This document shows positions 1 to 5,773 of a stretch of 5,773 bases of DNA, in pieces. This DNA comes from an uncultured Myxococcales bacterium. GTDB taxonomy: Bacteria > Myxococcota_A > Polyangia > Polyangiales > Polyangiaceae. The notes beneath the pieces were generated by a model. That model was not told the origin of the DNA and searched no databases. It saw only the letters and a list, made by a program, of their open reading frames with translations. Numbering within the stretch: the stretch's first letter is position 1; every line of letters starts with the position of its first letter. The translations under genes were made by a program, and so were the position numbers. The DNA lies in assembly GCA_937998045.1 (NCBI GenBank), contig CALKVG010000066.1, positions 1 through 5,773 on the forward strand, read 5' to 3'.

Positions 1-483
1 GCCATGACCCCCGAGACGGGGCCGCCCGAAGGGGGCGACGGGGGGGCGTCCGAGGCGCGCCAAGGGCCGGAGGCCGCGACGGGCCCCGCGGACGCGGGCG
101 CGACGCCCGCGGCTTCGGTAGAACCGCCTGCTCCGACGTCGCCCACGCCGACCGCGACGGCGCCTCAGGGACTGCAGGGCCCCTCGCCTTCGGGAGCGAC
201 GGAATCGGCCGCGCAGTCCTCGGCGCGGGCCCCGGCCGTGGAGGAGCTGGAGGGCGGGACGGCCACGCCGTCGATCGTGGCAGGCGCGCCTCTCGCGAGC
301 GGCGGCGCCCCGGCAGGCGCCGTCGGAGAGATGGCGCGGAGGGCTCAACCGTCGACGCATGCCCTCCGGAGCGCTCGTGCGGGCGGGGCACGCGACGTCT
401 GGCTCGCCACGCTGTTCGGGACGACCGCCCTGGGTGTCGCCCTGTCGCTGCTCGGCGTCCGCATGCGGCGGCGCGCCGGGTAG
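1..483 (+). CDS. C-terminal part of a low-complexity, Ala/Pro-rich protein with a C-terminal membrane helix (probably 5'-truncated)
   Basis: The frame is open from the first base, with an ATG at position 4, and ends at a TAG at 481-483. No upstream ribosome binding site can be judged, and a linker-like start makes it likely that the true start and any folded domain lie outside the window. The visible 160 or so residues are mostly Ala, Pro, Gly, Thr, Ser and Glu, as in a disordered spacer. Near the C-terminus there is one hydrophobic helix (about residues 132-152 from the ATG, beginning DVWLATLFGTT) followed by a short basic tail, RMRRRAG. This implies a tail-anchored or single-pass protein whose long flexible part lies outside the helix. 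Third codon positions are mostly G or C, which supports real coding. It converges with the DUF58 gene, with three bases between the stops. I do not recognise the family; the function is unknown. Confidence 0.6.
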   Translation, partial: AMTPETGPPEGGDGGASEARQGPEAATGPADAGATPAASVEPPAPTSPTPTATAPQGLQGPSPSGATESAAQSSARAPAVEELEGGTATPSIVAGAPLASGGAPAGAVGEMARRAQPSTHALRSARAGGARDVWLATLFGTTALGVALSLLGVRMRRRAG

Positions 484-486
484 ACG

Positions 487-1392
487 CTATCGAACGCTCT
501 CGGCGACCATGCGAACGACCCTGACGGGGTCGTCGGAGGTGACCACGCCCAAGTAGCGACCGCTCCGACGCTGGACGGCGTCTCTCCAGCGTTGGGCCGA
601 CTCGGCCAGCGCCGCCAGGTACTGCTCTCGCGTCGTGTCGGCGTCCGTCTCGACGACGACGCCGCCCTCGAGCGCACGCAGGCGGACGGTTCCCGAAAAC
701 GGGAACGACGCCTCCGCAGGGTCGAGCGTCTGTACGACGCTGAGCACGCGGCCGTGCGAGCCCAGGGCGGAGACGCGATCGTTGGCACCCGCGGGAAGAT
801 CGAGCAGATCGCTGAGGACGACGACGATCGCGCCCCGCCGCGTCGTTCGCGCGAGGTCCTGCAGGGCACGATCGAGCACCGCGAGGTCGGCGTGAGCGTC
901 CCCGGCGGGCTGTACGGCCTCGAGCGCCGCGACGATCCGCTCGAATTGCTCGCGACCGCTCGATCGAGGCACCTGGGGCGCGCGCGCTCCGCCGATGAAC
1001 GTCAGGCTCACCGGATCGCCGCTCGCGAGGGCCACGCGAGACAGGGCCGCCGCGACGACCGCCGCGAACGCGAACTTCGCCGCGGGCGCGCCCTGTCCGC
1101 GAAAGCCCATCGACGCGGACGCATCGACCAGGAGGCACAAGGCGCGGTCGGTCTCCGTCTCGAACTGACGCACGACGAGCCGCTCGTGCCGCAGGAAGGA
1201 ACGCCGGTCGAGCCAGCGGAGATCGTCACCCGGCACGTACTCGCGGAACCCTCCGAACTCGACGCCCGCGCCGCGGCGCGCGCTCCGGTGCATCCCGGCG
1301 TAAACCCCTTCGGCCACCTGGCGCGCGCGCAGACGCAGCGGAGCCAGCTCGCCCCAGTCGACCCTTGCCCGAATCGACTCGAGCGCGCTCAA
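487..1392 (-). CDS. DUF58 domain protein with a vWA-like fold
   Basis: This 301-residue protein has the DUF58 signature in its first third: G-x-EF-x-x-x-R-x-Y-x-x-GDD-x-R at about residues 43-59, then WLDRRS and the VRQFE stretch at 74-78. A von Willebrand A-like half follows, with the metal-site motif DASAS (residues 90-94, in LLVDASASM) and a second conserved Asp in VVLSD (residue 195). No signal peptide or membrane helix is visible, so it is probably cytosolic or peripheral. In known loci DUF58 proteins accompany MoxR AAA+ ATPases and are thought to act in metal-dependent protein assembly or stress functions; no MoxR gene is in this window. I chose the TTG start at 1392-1390 because it overlaps the upstream TGA stop (TTGA) and no ATG or GTG lies in frame close before the conserved region. 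Ala168 sits where a MIDAS Thr is expected. Family assignment is strong; cellular role is unknown. Confidence 0.9.
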   Translation of the reverse strand: MSALESIRARVDWGELAPLRLRARQVAEGVYAGMHRSARRGAGVEFGGFREYVPGDDLRWLDRRSFLRHERLVVRQFETETDRALCLLVDASASMGFRGQGAPAAKFAFAAVVAAALSRVALASGDPVSLTFIGGARAPQVPRSSGREQFERIVAALEAVQPAGDAHADLAVLDRALQDLARTTRRGAIVVVLSDLLDLPAGANDRVSALGSHGRVLSVVQTLDPAEASFPFSGTVRLRALEGGVVVETDADTTREQYLAALAESAQRWRDAVQRRSGRYLGVVTSDDPVRVVRMVAESVR

Positions 1393-3665
1393 GGAATCGA
1401 CACGTCCGGCGGAAGCGGCCCTCCGAGCTGCGATTTCGTGGCATCGAGGATGTCGCGCGCCAGCGAGACCTCGCTCAGCTCGAGCCCCGTGCCGGCAACG
1501 ACCTGGCGCAAAAGGTCGTCCCCGCCCTTGGTGTCCCCCGACGCGCGGTGATCCATCGCGGCGTAGAAGAGCGCCTCGTACTTCTGGATGGGCGTACGCG
1601 CCCGCGACAGGAGCTCGTCCGCCTTGAGCTTGCCTTCGCCGAAGCGGGCCAGGGTGGCCACCCACCGGCCGTCGTCCGGGAGAGAGGTAAAGACGCGATC
1701 CGGCACGCCGTCCGAAGGGACCCGCAGCTGCCGCTCGAGGAGCCTCACCCAGAGGGCGAAATAGACGAGATCGTCCTCCTCCAGATCCGCACCGAGCGCG
1801 CGCTGCAGACCGTCGCGCGCGGTCGCCAGGTCGGCCCGGACAAAGGCGCGCCCGATGAGGAGCTCGATCGTCTGCGCTGCCTGGTGCTTGTCTCCGGGCG
1901 CCGCGGCGTAGGCCCGCTCGAGCGCGCGCTGCGCCGGCTGCACGGCGCCGAACCGATCGAGCACGCGCGCGAGCACGCGCTCCATCCGCGCCCGCGAGCG
2001 GGCGTCGGCGTCCTGCGCGTTGCGCGACTGCACGAGCTCCTTGAGCGCCTCGGTGAGCGGCGTGCGCGCGGCGGCGGCGTCTCCCTTGTCGCGCGTGACG
2101 TCGCTGATCGTGAGGAGGATCTCCCCCCGGAGCGCGGGATCTCGGCTCGCGTCGTGCGTCGCGAGCGCGTCGCGGAGGTGCTCGAGCGCCGACTGCGTCT
2201 GCCCGTCGCGCCACTCGATGCGCGCCAGCGGGAGCAGAACGCCCCCGGACTTCTCCTCCTCGGCGGACTGCTTCAGGAGGACGCGGGCCTCGTCGATCTT
2301 GCCCTCGCGCAGCTCGATTTCTCCCATCGCGGCGCGCACGCGAGCCGAGCTCGGGTGCACCTTGCCGACGAGCGATCTCTGCGAGGCGATCGCCAGGATC
2401 GGCTGCGCCGCCTGGAAGGTGCGGCGCGCCGAGTCGGGCTCGGCGGCGTCCTCTTCGGTCGCCATCGCGTCGAGGGCCAGCGCCAGCGCCTCGCTGGCGA
2501 CGCGCGCCTCGGGGTGGGCGCGCACCGCGTCGACGAGCACGGCGGGGGTGGCCTCGGCCATCCCGAGCTCCTCGAGGGCCACGCCGAGCGTCAGCGCCAC
2601 CTCGGGCACGGTCGGATCGAGGCGGTAGCATTCGCCGGCCACGCTGAAGGCGGCCGCGCCGAAGAGATCGCGATCGTCCGCGAAATCTTCGTCGTCGCGC
2701 GCCGGCTCGCGCCCCGAGAGCGGCCGGAGCTGGTGCAGCAGATCGATGCAGCGATCGACCGTGCGCGCCTGGGCGGCCCCCTCGAGCGCCGCGGCGAACT
2801 GGGGCCGCTCCGACTCGAGCAGGTCACGCGCCTGGGCGCGATCGAGCTGGGCGACGGCGCCCGCGGCGTCGGCGTCGCGCAAGTAAAGCGACGCGAGCAC
2901 CACGGGGCCCGTCTCGAGAGCGCGCCACGCCTCGGCGCCCTCCGAACGCAGGGGCTGCTGCCGCGTCTTGCGGAACTTGTCGCGCAGCGCCACGGCCCGC
3001 TTTATCCACTCCGCCGTCGCCGCCGTCGCCTCGTTGAGCGCATCCGCGCTCGGCTCGAGCAGGCGGCGTCGCGCGGCGATTCGCTCGAGGCCGCCCGCGC
3101 TGGCCACCGGCCCGATCTCGAAGCCCTGCGCCACGGCGTCGCGCGTCCAGGTCCCCAGAGCCTGCAAGTGCGCGCGGATGTCGGCCCGTTCGTTCTCCGG
3201 CGCCAGCTGCGCGAGAAGGTCGTACGCCGCGCGAGCCCTGCCCTCGTCCCCCTTGAGGGACAGCTCGCGCGCGGCCAACCTCAGCGCGTCGACCCCGCGC
3301 GGCCCGAGCATCCCCGGCACGGCCTCTCCGACGTGCACCAGGTACAAGCCCCCGCTCAGCGCGGCCAACCCGCGGTCGGGGGCGTGCGCGCGGAAGCGCG
3401 CCTCGGCGCGGGTCATCTGCCGGGCCTCCACGGCGCCGAGGCGCACCGCACGCTCCGCCGAGCCGGGTTCGCTGACGAGGAGATCGTGCACCGCGGCCGC
3501 GAAGCCGTCGTCGCTCACGTCGGCCGTCGCCGGGCCGACGCGCTCGGCGTGCGCGGCGCCGCCGCGTGCGGCCCCGTGAGCACCGCAGCCGGCCAGGTAT
3601 GTCAGCGCAGCGAGAGCGAGCGTCGTTCGTAGCACCGGAAGCGCACCGGACAGCGGCAGGGGCAT
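1389..3665 (-). CDS. TPR-like repeat lipoprotein
   Basis: The protein is 758 residues from the ATG at 3665-3663. It opens with a hydrophobic segment (residues 11-23) ending in the lipobox LAGC (24-27), so Cys27 should be lipidated and the mature protein anchored to a membrane facing the periplasm or outer surface. The frame stays open upstream to 3890, but that extension lacks signal-peptide character and overlaps the neighbouring gene. A GTG at residue 11 is a plausible shorter start giving a compact signal peptide; neither start has a strong Shine-Dalgarno. The rest is helical, with degenerate tetratricopeptide-like units clearest at about residues 438-470, 475-503, 511-545, 560-590 and 596-625. 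A last helical-repeat-like unit, containing YEALFYAAMDHRASGD, lies at about 696-741. No catalytic motif is seen, so a scaffold or binding role is inferred. It follows the beta-barrel gene by 58 bases and overlaps the DUF58 start, indicating co-transcription and translational coupling. Confidence 0.85.
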   Translation of the reverse strand: MPLPLSGALPVLRTTLALAALTYLAGCGAHGAARGGAAHAERVGPATADVSDDGFAAAVHDLLVSEPGSAERAVRLGAVEARQMTRAEARFRAHAPDRGLAALSGGLYLVHVGEAVPGMLGPRGVDALRLAARELSLKGDEGRARAAYDLLAQLAPENERADIRAHLQALGTWTRDAVAQGFEIGPVASAGGLERIAARRRLLEPSADALNEATAATAEWIKRAVALRDKFRKTRQQPLRSEGAEAWRALETGPVVLASLYLRDADAAGAVAQLDRAQARDLLESERPQFAAALEGAAQARTVDRCIDLLHQLRPLSGREPARDDEDFADDRDLFGAAAFSVAGECYRLDPTVPEVALTLGVALEELGMAEATPAVLVDAVRAHPEARVASEALALALDAMATEEDAAEPDSARRTFQAAQPILAIASQRSLVGKVHPSSARVRAAMGEIELREGKIDEARVLLKQSAEEEKSGGVLLPLARIEWRDGQTQSALEHLRDALATHDASRDPALRGEILLTISDVTRDKGDAAAARTPLTEALKELVQSRNAQDADARSRARMERVLARVLDRFGAVQPAQRALERAYAAAPGDKHQAAQTIELLIGRAFVRADLATARDGLQRALGADLEEDDLVYFALWVRLLERQLRVPSDGVPDRVFTSLPDDGRWVATLARFGEGKLKADELLSRARTPIQKYEALFYAAMDHRASGDTKGGDDLLRQVVAGTGLELSEVSLARDILDATKSQLGGPLPPDVSIP

Positions 3666-3723
3666 CGTCGGTACGAGTCTACACGGCACCGCAGCTTCGG
3701 CGAGCGGCCATGAGCCCGACCGT

Positions 3724-4773
3724 TCAGAGCGCTGCAGCCACGCCGAAATGAACGCCGACGAACCCGTTCTCGGAGGGAGGGCCCGCGAGGGGAACGATGA
3801 CGCCGGCGTAAGGGCGCACCGGCCCGAACCGCAGGACAAAGCCGGGCTCGATCGCGACCGCGACCTTCTTGTCCTCGTCGGTCCCTGCAAAGCCGGCGTC
3901 GAGCACTCCCCTGAGCACCAACTCGAAACGGTTCTGGACCCAGTAGCCGACGCGCGCCGCGACGACGACGTCGCCGACGTAGGGGGCCGCGAGCGAGCTC
4001 GATGTGCCGATGAGGTTCTCGACCTTGACGTACGGCTCGACGCTCAACCCGCGGAGGCGATACACGAGCGCGACCTTGGGGACGATGCCCAGGCGGTTCG
4101 GCGCGAAGAGCGCGTTGTCCTCGAAGCCGCGGGCCGCCGCCGCCGCGCGGTTCAGCGAGTAGCGGTCGTACGACGTCGTGTCGACCTGCTGCGCGGGAAC
4201 CTGGTTGAGCGTCGGAGGGATCTCGGTGCCCTGCGCGGTCGGCAGGTCGAGCCCGAGCGAGCCGACGAGCCTCAATCGGTGGGCGACGTGCATGCCGTAC
4301 TCGCCCTCGAGCTCGAGGTTGCCGAACGTCGTCGTGGACCGGCCGGCCGATCCGTTCGGCGAGAAGCCGGCGAACGTCAGCGGCAGGCGCGCGCCGATGC
4401 CGACGTGCTCGACCACGTCCATCGATGCCTGCAGAAGGATGGATTGAACGTTCGAGCTCACGCCGTCGTCGCGCGTATACGTGACGCCGGGGGTCCCGGG
4501 CGCGGGCAGGTTCTGGACGGCGAACGGGACGCGACCCCAGCCGAGCACGAAGTCGATGCCGACCATCGCTTTCTCTTCGCGCTCGGCGTGGCTCGGCCCC
4601 GCCTCCGGCGCCGCCGGTTCCGCCCCCGGAGGGACCTGCGCGGGCGAGGTGCCGGCCGGACGCTCTACCTCCGGCTCGGGGGCGTCGCCGTGAGCCCGAG
4701 CGTTCGCGCCCGCGAGGACCACGGACGCCGAAAGCGTGCTGCCCACGAACCACCGTCGCCGCTGGCGAGTCAT
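3724..4773 (-). CDS. predicted outer-membrane beta-barrel protein with signal peptide
   Basis: This 349-residue protein starts at an ATG with a weak GAGAA ribosome site three bases upstream. It has an Arg-rich N-terminus (residues 3-7), a moderately hydrophobic stretch and a cleavage site ARA/HG after residue 27. A Pro/Glu/Ala-rich spacer follows (about 28-67). The remainder is a series of amphipathic beta segments with short turns, for example around 70-84, 111-134, 149-177, 227-254, 267-295 and 303-329, typical of a transporter-like or OmpA-like barrel. No OmpA peptidoglycan domain is present. The protein ends in VHFGVAAAL, so the terminal residue is not the usual aromatic one. RRWFV at residues 6-10 resembles a twin-arginine motif. 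It is the first gene of the probable minus-strand operon and is divergent from the response regulator gene. I do not recognise a specific family; the barrel call is from composition and strand pattern. Confidence 0.8.
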   Translation of the reverse strand: MTRQRRRWFVGSTLSASVVLAGANARAHGDAPEPEVERPAGTSPAQVPPGAEPAAPEAGPSHAEREEKAMVGIDFVLGWGRVPFAVQNLPAPGTPGVTYTRDDGVSSNVQSILLQASMDVVEHVGIGARLPLTFAGFSPNGSAGRSTTTFGNLELEGEYGMHVAHRLRLVGSLGLDLPTAQGTEIPPTLNQVPAQQVDTTSYDRYSLNRAAAAARGFEDNALFAPNRLGIVPKVALVYRLRGLSVEPYVKVENLIGTSSSLAAPYVGDVVVAARVGYWVQNRFELVLRGVLDAGFAGTDEDKKVAVAIEPGFVLRFGPVRPYAGVIVPLAGPPSENGFVGVHFGVAAAL

Positions 4774-4870
4774 CGATTCTCGTTGTCGCCGACCGCCCGG
4801 CGCTTGTCCAGAATCCTCCCGGCGGCCTCAAACGAGCTCCCTCTTCGACGAGGACATGCAATGCTCTTGT
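4774..4870. promoter_or_regulatory. divergent intergenic region, presumed promoters for both flanking genes
   Basis: This 97-bp gap separates the starts of the beta-barrel gene (leftward) and the response regulator gene (rightward), so promoters for both should lie here or inside the flanking coding ends. I searched by eye for sigma-54 elements (GG and GC about ten bases apart in a -24/-12 arrangement) and good sigma-70 boxes on both strands and found none that is convincing. The best leftward candidate is TTGAGG (4831-4826) and GACAAG (4808-4803) with 17 bases between, which matches the -10 consensus poorly. The regulatory label rests on gene arrangement, not on a recognised motif. Confidence 0.4.
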
Positions 4871-4873
4871 ATG
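4855..4873 (+). promoter_or_regulatory. possible hairpin over the start codons of the response regulator gene
   Basis: Bases 4855-4861 (CATGCAA) can pair with 4867-4873 (TTGTATG) around the five-base loop TGCTC. This gives seven pairs, one of them G-U in RNA. The stem contains both in-frame ATG codons (4856 and 4871) and directly follows a GAGGA Shine-Dalgarno-like sequence at 4850-4854. It might modulate initiation. The stem is short and A/U-rich, so it may be only weakly stable or fortuitous. Confidence 0.25.
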
Positions 4874-5773
4874 CCTCGCGCGCACCTCCTCGTCGTCGAC
4901 GACGAGCCTTCGATTTTGACCACGCTGCAGAAAGCGCTCTCGCTGGAGGGCTACGCCGTCGACGTGGCGGGCGGCGTCGGAGTGGCCGAAGAGAAGCTGA
5001 AGAAGCGCGCCTACGACCTGTGCCTGTTCGACGTCATGCTCCCCGACGGCGACGGCGTCGATCTCCTCCAGCGAATGCGCACCGCCAAGAGCGACACGCC
5101 GCCGGTCATCATGATGAGCGGGCACGCGACGATCGACACCGCCGTGCGCGCGGTGCGCGTGGGCGCGCTCAACTTCCTGGAGAAGCCGCTCAACACCGAC
5201 GCCCTGCTCATCGCCGTGGACACCGCCCTGCGCCTCACGCGCGCGGAGGCCGAGGCTCGCGATCTCCGTCGCGCCGCTGGGGCGACCGGGGAGCTCGTGG
5301 GCGAGAGCCCCGCCATCCGAAAGCTCGTCGAACAGATCGGGCGCGCCGCGAGGAGCGCGGCGAGCGTCCTCTTGACCGGCGAGCGAGGGACGGGAAAGGA
5401 GCTCGTCGCGCGCGCGATCCACGTCGTCAGCCCCCGCAGCAAGGGCCCGCTCGAGAAGCTCAACTGCGCGGCGCTTCCGTCGGAGCTCATCGAGTCGGAG
5501 CTCTTCGGGCACGAGGCCGGCGCGTTCACTGGCGCGACCAAGCAGCGCCGCGGCAAGTTCGAGCGGGCCTCGGGAGGGACGCTCTTTCTCGACGAGGTGG
5601 GCGACATGCCCCTCCCCATGCAGGCGAAGCTCCTGCGCGTTCTCCAGGAGCGCGAGATCGAGCGCGTCGGCGGCAGCGAGACGATCGCCGTCGACGTCCG
5701 CGTCGTCGCCGCCACGAACCGCGACCTCGTGGCTGCCTGCGCGAGCGGCGCCTTTCGCGCCGACCTCTACGAC
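4871..5773 (+). CDS. NtrC-family sigma-54-dependent response regulator (3' end outside window)
   Basis: The visible 301 residues hold a receiver domain (about 1-120) with the acidic pair in VVDDE (9-12), phospho-acceptor Asp54 in LFDVMLPDGDG, switch Ser83 and Lys105 in EKP. A sigma-54 AAA+ domain starts near residue 141, with Walker A GERGTGKE (170-177), the sigma-54-contacting loop GAFTGA (217-222), Walker B TLFLDE (237-242), sensor I ATNRD (281-285) and the arginine-finger region FRADLYD (295-301), where the window ends. A C-terminal Fis-type DNA-binding helix-turn-helix is expected beyond the edge. It should be phosphorylated by a histidine kinase and use ATP hydrolysis to open sigma-54 promoters; no kinase gene is visible. 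I chose the ATG at 4871 because the receiver begins right after it. The in-frame ATG at 4856 would add MQCSC and has GAGGA only one base upstream. It is divergent from the beta-barrel gene. Confidence 0.95.
   Translation, partial: MPRAHLLVVDDEPSILTTLQKALSLEGYAVDVAGGVGVAEEKLKKRAYDLCLFDVMLPDGDGVDLLQRMRTAKSDTPPVIMMSGHATIDTAVRAVRVGALNFLEKPLNTDALLIAVDTALRLTRAEAEARDLRRAAGATGELVGESPAIRKLVEQIGRAARSAASVLLTGERGTGKELVARAIHVVSPRSKGPLEKLNCAALPSELIESELFGHEAGAFTGATKQRRGKFERASGGTLFLDEVGDMPLPMQAKLLRVLQEREIERVGGSETIAVDVRVVAATNRDLVAACASGAFRADLYD

Noticed and set aside
345..869. Minus-strand 174-codon and plus-strand 319-codon (592-1551) frames around the DUF58 gene
   Set aside because: Both are alternative-frame shadows of the DUF58 gene; neither has a recognisable domain.
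1393..2631. Upstream extension of the DUF58 frame to an ATG at 2631 (714 residues)
   Set aside because: The extension overlaps the TPR gene in another frame and is Arg/Ala/Gly-rich nonsense. DUF58 similarity begins only after the TTG at 1392.
1365..3632. A 755-codon open frame on the plus strand opposite the TPR lipoprotein gene
   Set aside because: It is almost exactly antisense to a well-supported lipoprotein gene. Its translation is Arg/Glu/Leu/His-rich without any domain, and long antisense frames are expected in GC-rich coding DNA.
3666..3723. Possible promoter or terminator between the beta-barrel and lipoprotein genes
   Set aside because: A minus-strand TAGACT lies near the lipoprotein start but has no matching -35 box, and there is no hairpin with a T-run. 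The gap is compatible with simple operon spacing.
3666..3890. Upstream extension of the lipoprotein frame to an ATG at 3890
   Set aside because: It would place the lipoprotein signal 75 residues inside the protein and overlap the end of the beta-barrel gene. The ATG at 3665 puts the lipobox at a normal position.
3602..5512. A 636-codon minus-strand open frame across the beta-barrel gene and the response regulator gene
   Set aside because: It runs antisense to the clear receiver/AAA+ coding sequence and out of frame with the beta-barrel gene. The translation is low-complexity Arg-rich with no motif.
5011..5715. A 234-codon minus-strand frame opposite the response regulator
   Set aside because: The plus strand carries unmistakable receiver and sigma-54 AAA+ motifs throughout this stretch, and the antisense translation is Ser/Arg-rich with no motif.

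Overview
The window is very GC-rich (roughly 70% by eye), densely coding chromosomal DNA, and codon third positions are strongly biased to G or C. An NtrC-type two-component regulator beside Ala/Arg-rich TPR lipoproteins, a beta-barrel protein and a stand-alone DUF58 protein suggests a large-genome Gram-negative such as a myxobacterium (Polyangia-like). That assignment rests on style and gene content, not on a marker gene.

Layout. Positions 1-483 (+) carry the 3' end of a gene for a low-complexity Ala/Pro/Gly-rich segment ending in one transmembrane helix and an Arg-rich tail; its start is probably outside the window. Three bases later, on the opposite strand, a probable three-gene operon ends. 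Read from right to left it encodes a signal-peptide-bearing predicted outer-membrane beta-barrel protein (4773-3724), a 758-residue TPR-type lipoprotein (3665-1389) and a DUF58/vWA-like protein (1392-487). The last two overlap by a TTGA stop/start junction. A 97-bp divergent gap (4774-4870) separates this operon from a (+) strand gene for an NtrC-family sigma-54 response regulator, which runs off the right edge after the arginine-finger motif.

How the genes may work together (inference). The barrel protein, lipoprotein and cytosolic DUF58 protein look like one transcriptional unit spanning the outer membrane, a membrane-anchored helical-repeat scaffold and the cytoplasm. DUF58 proteins usually work with a MoxR AAA+ ATPase, but none is encoded here. 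The divergent regulator could control the operon, but no convincing sigma-54 -24/-12 element was found in the shared gap.

No tRNA, rRNA, CRISPR array, insertion sequence, integrase, phage gene or substantial repeat was seen. The window contains no clearly new defence or mobile system. The most notable item is the barrel / TPR-lipoprotein / DUF58 cassette.
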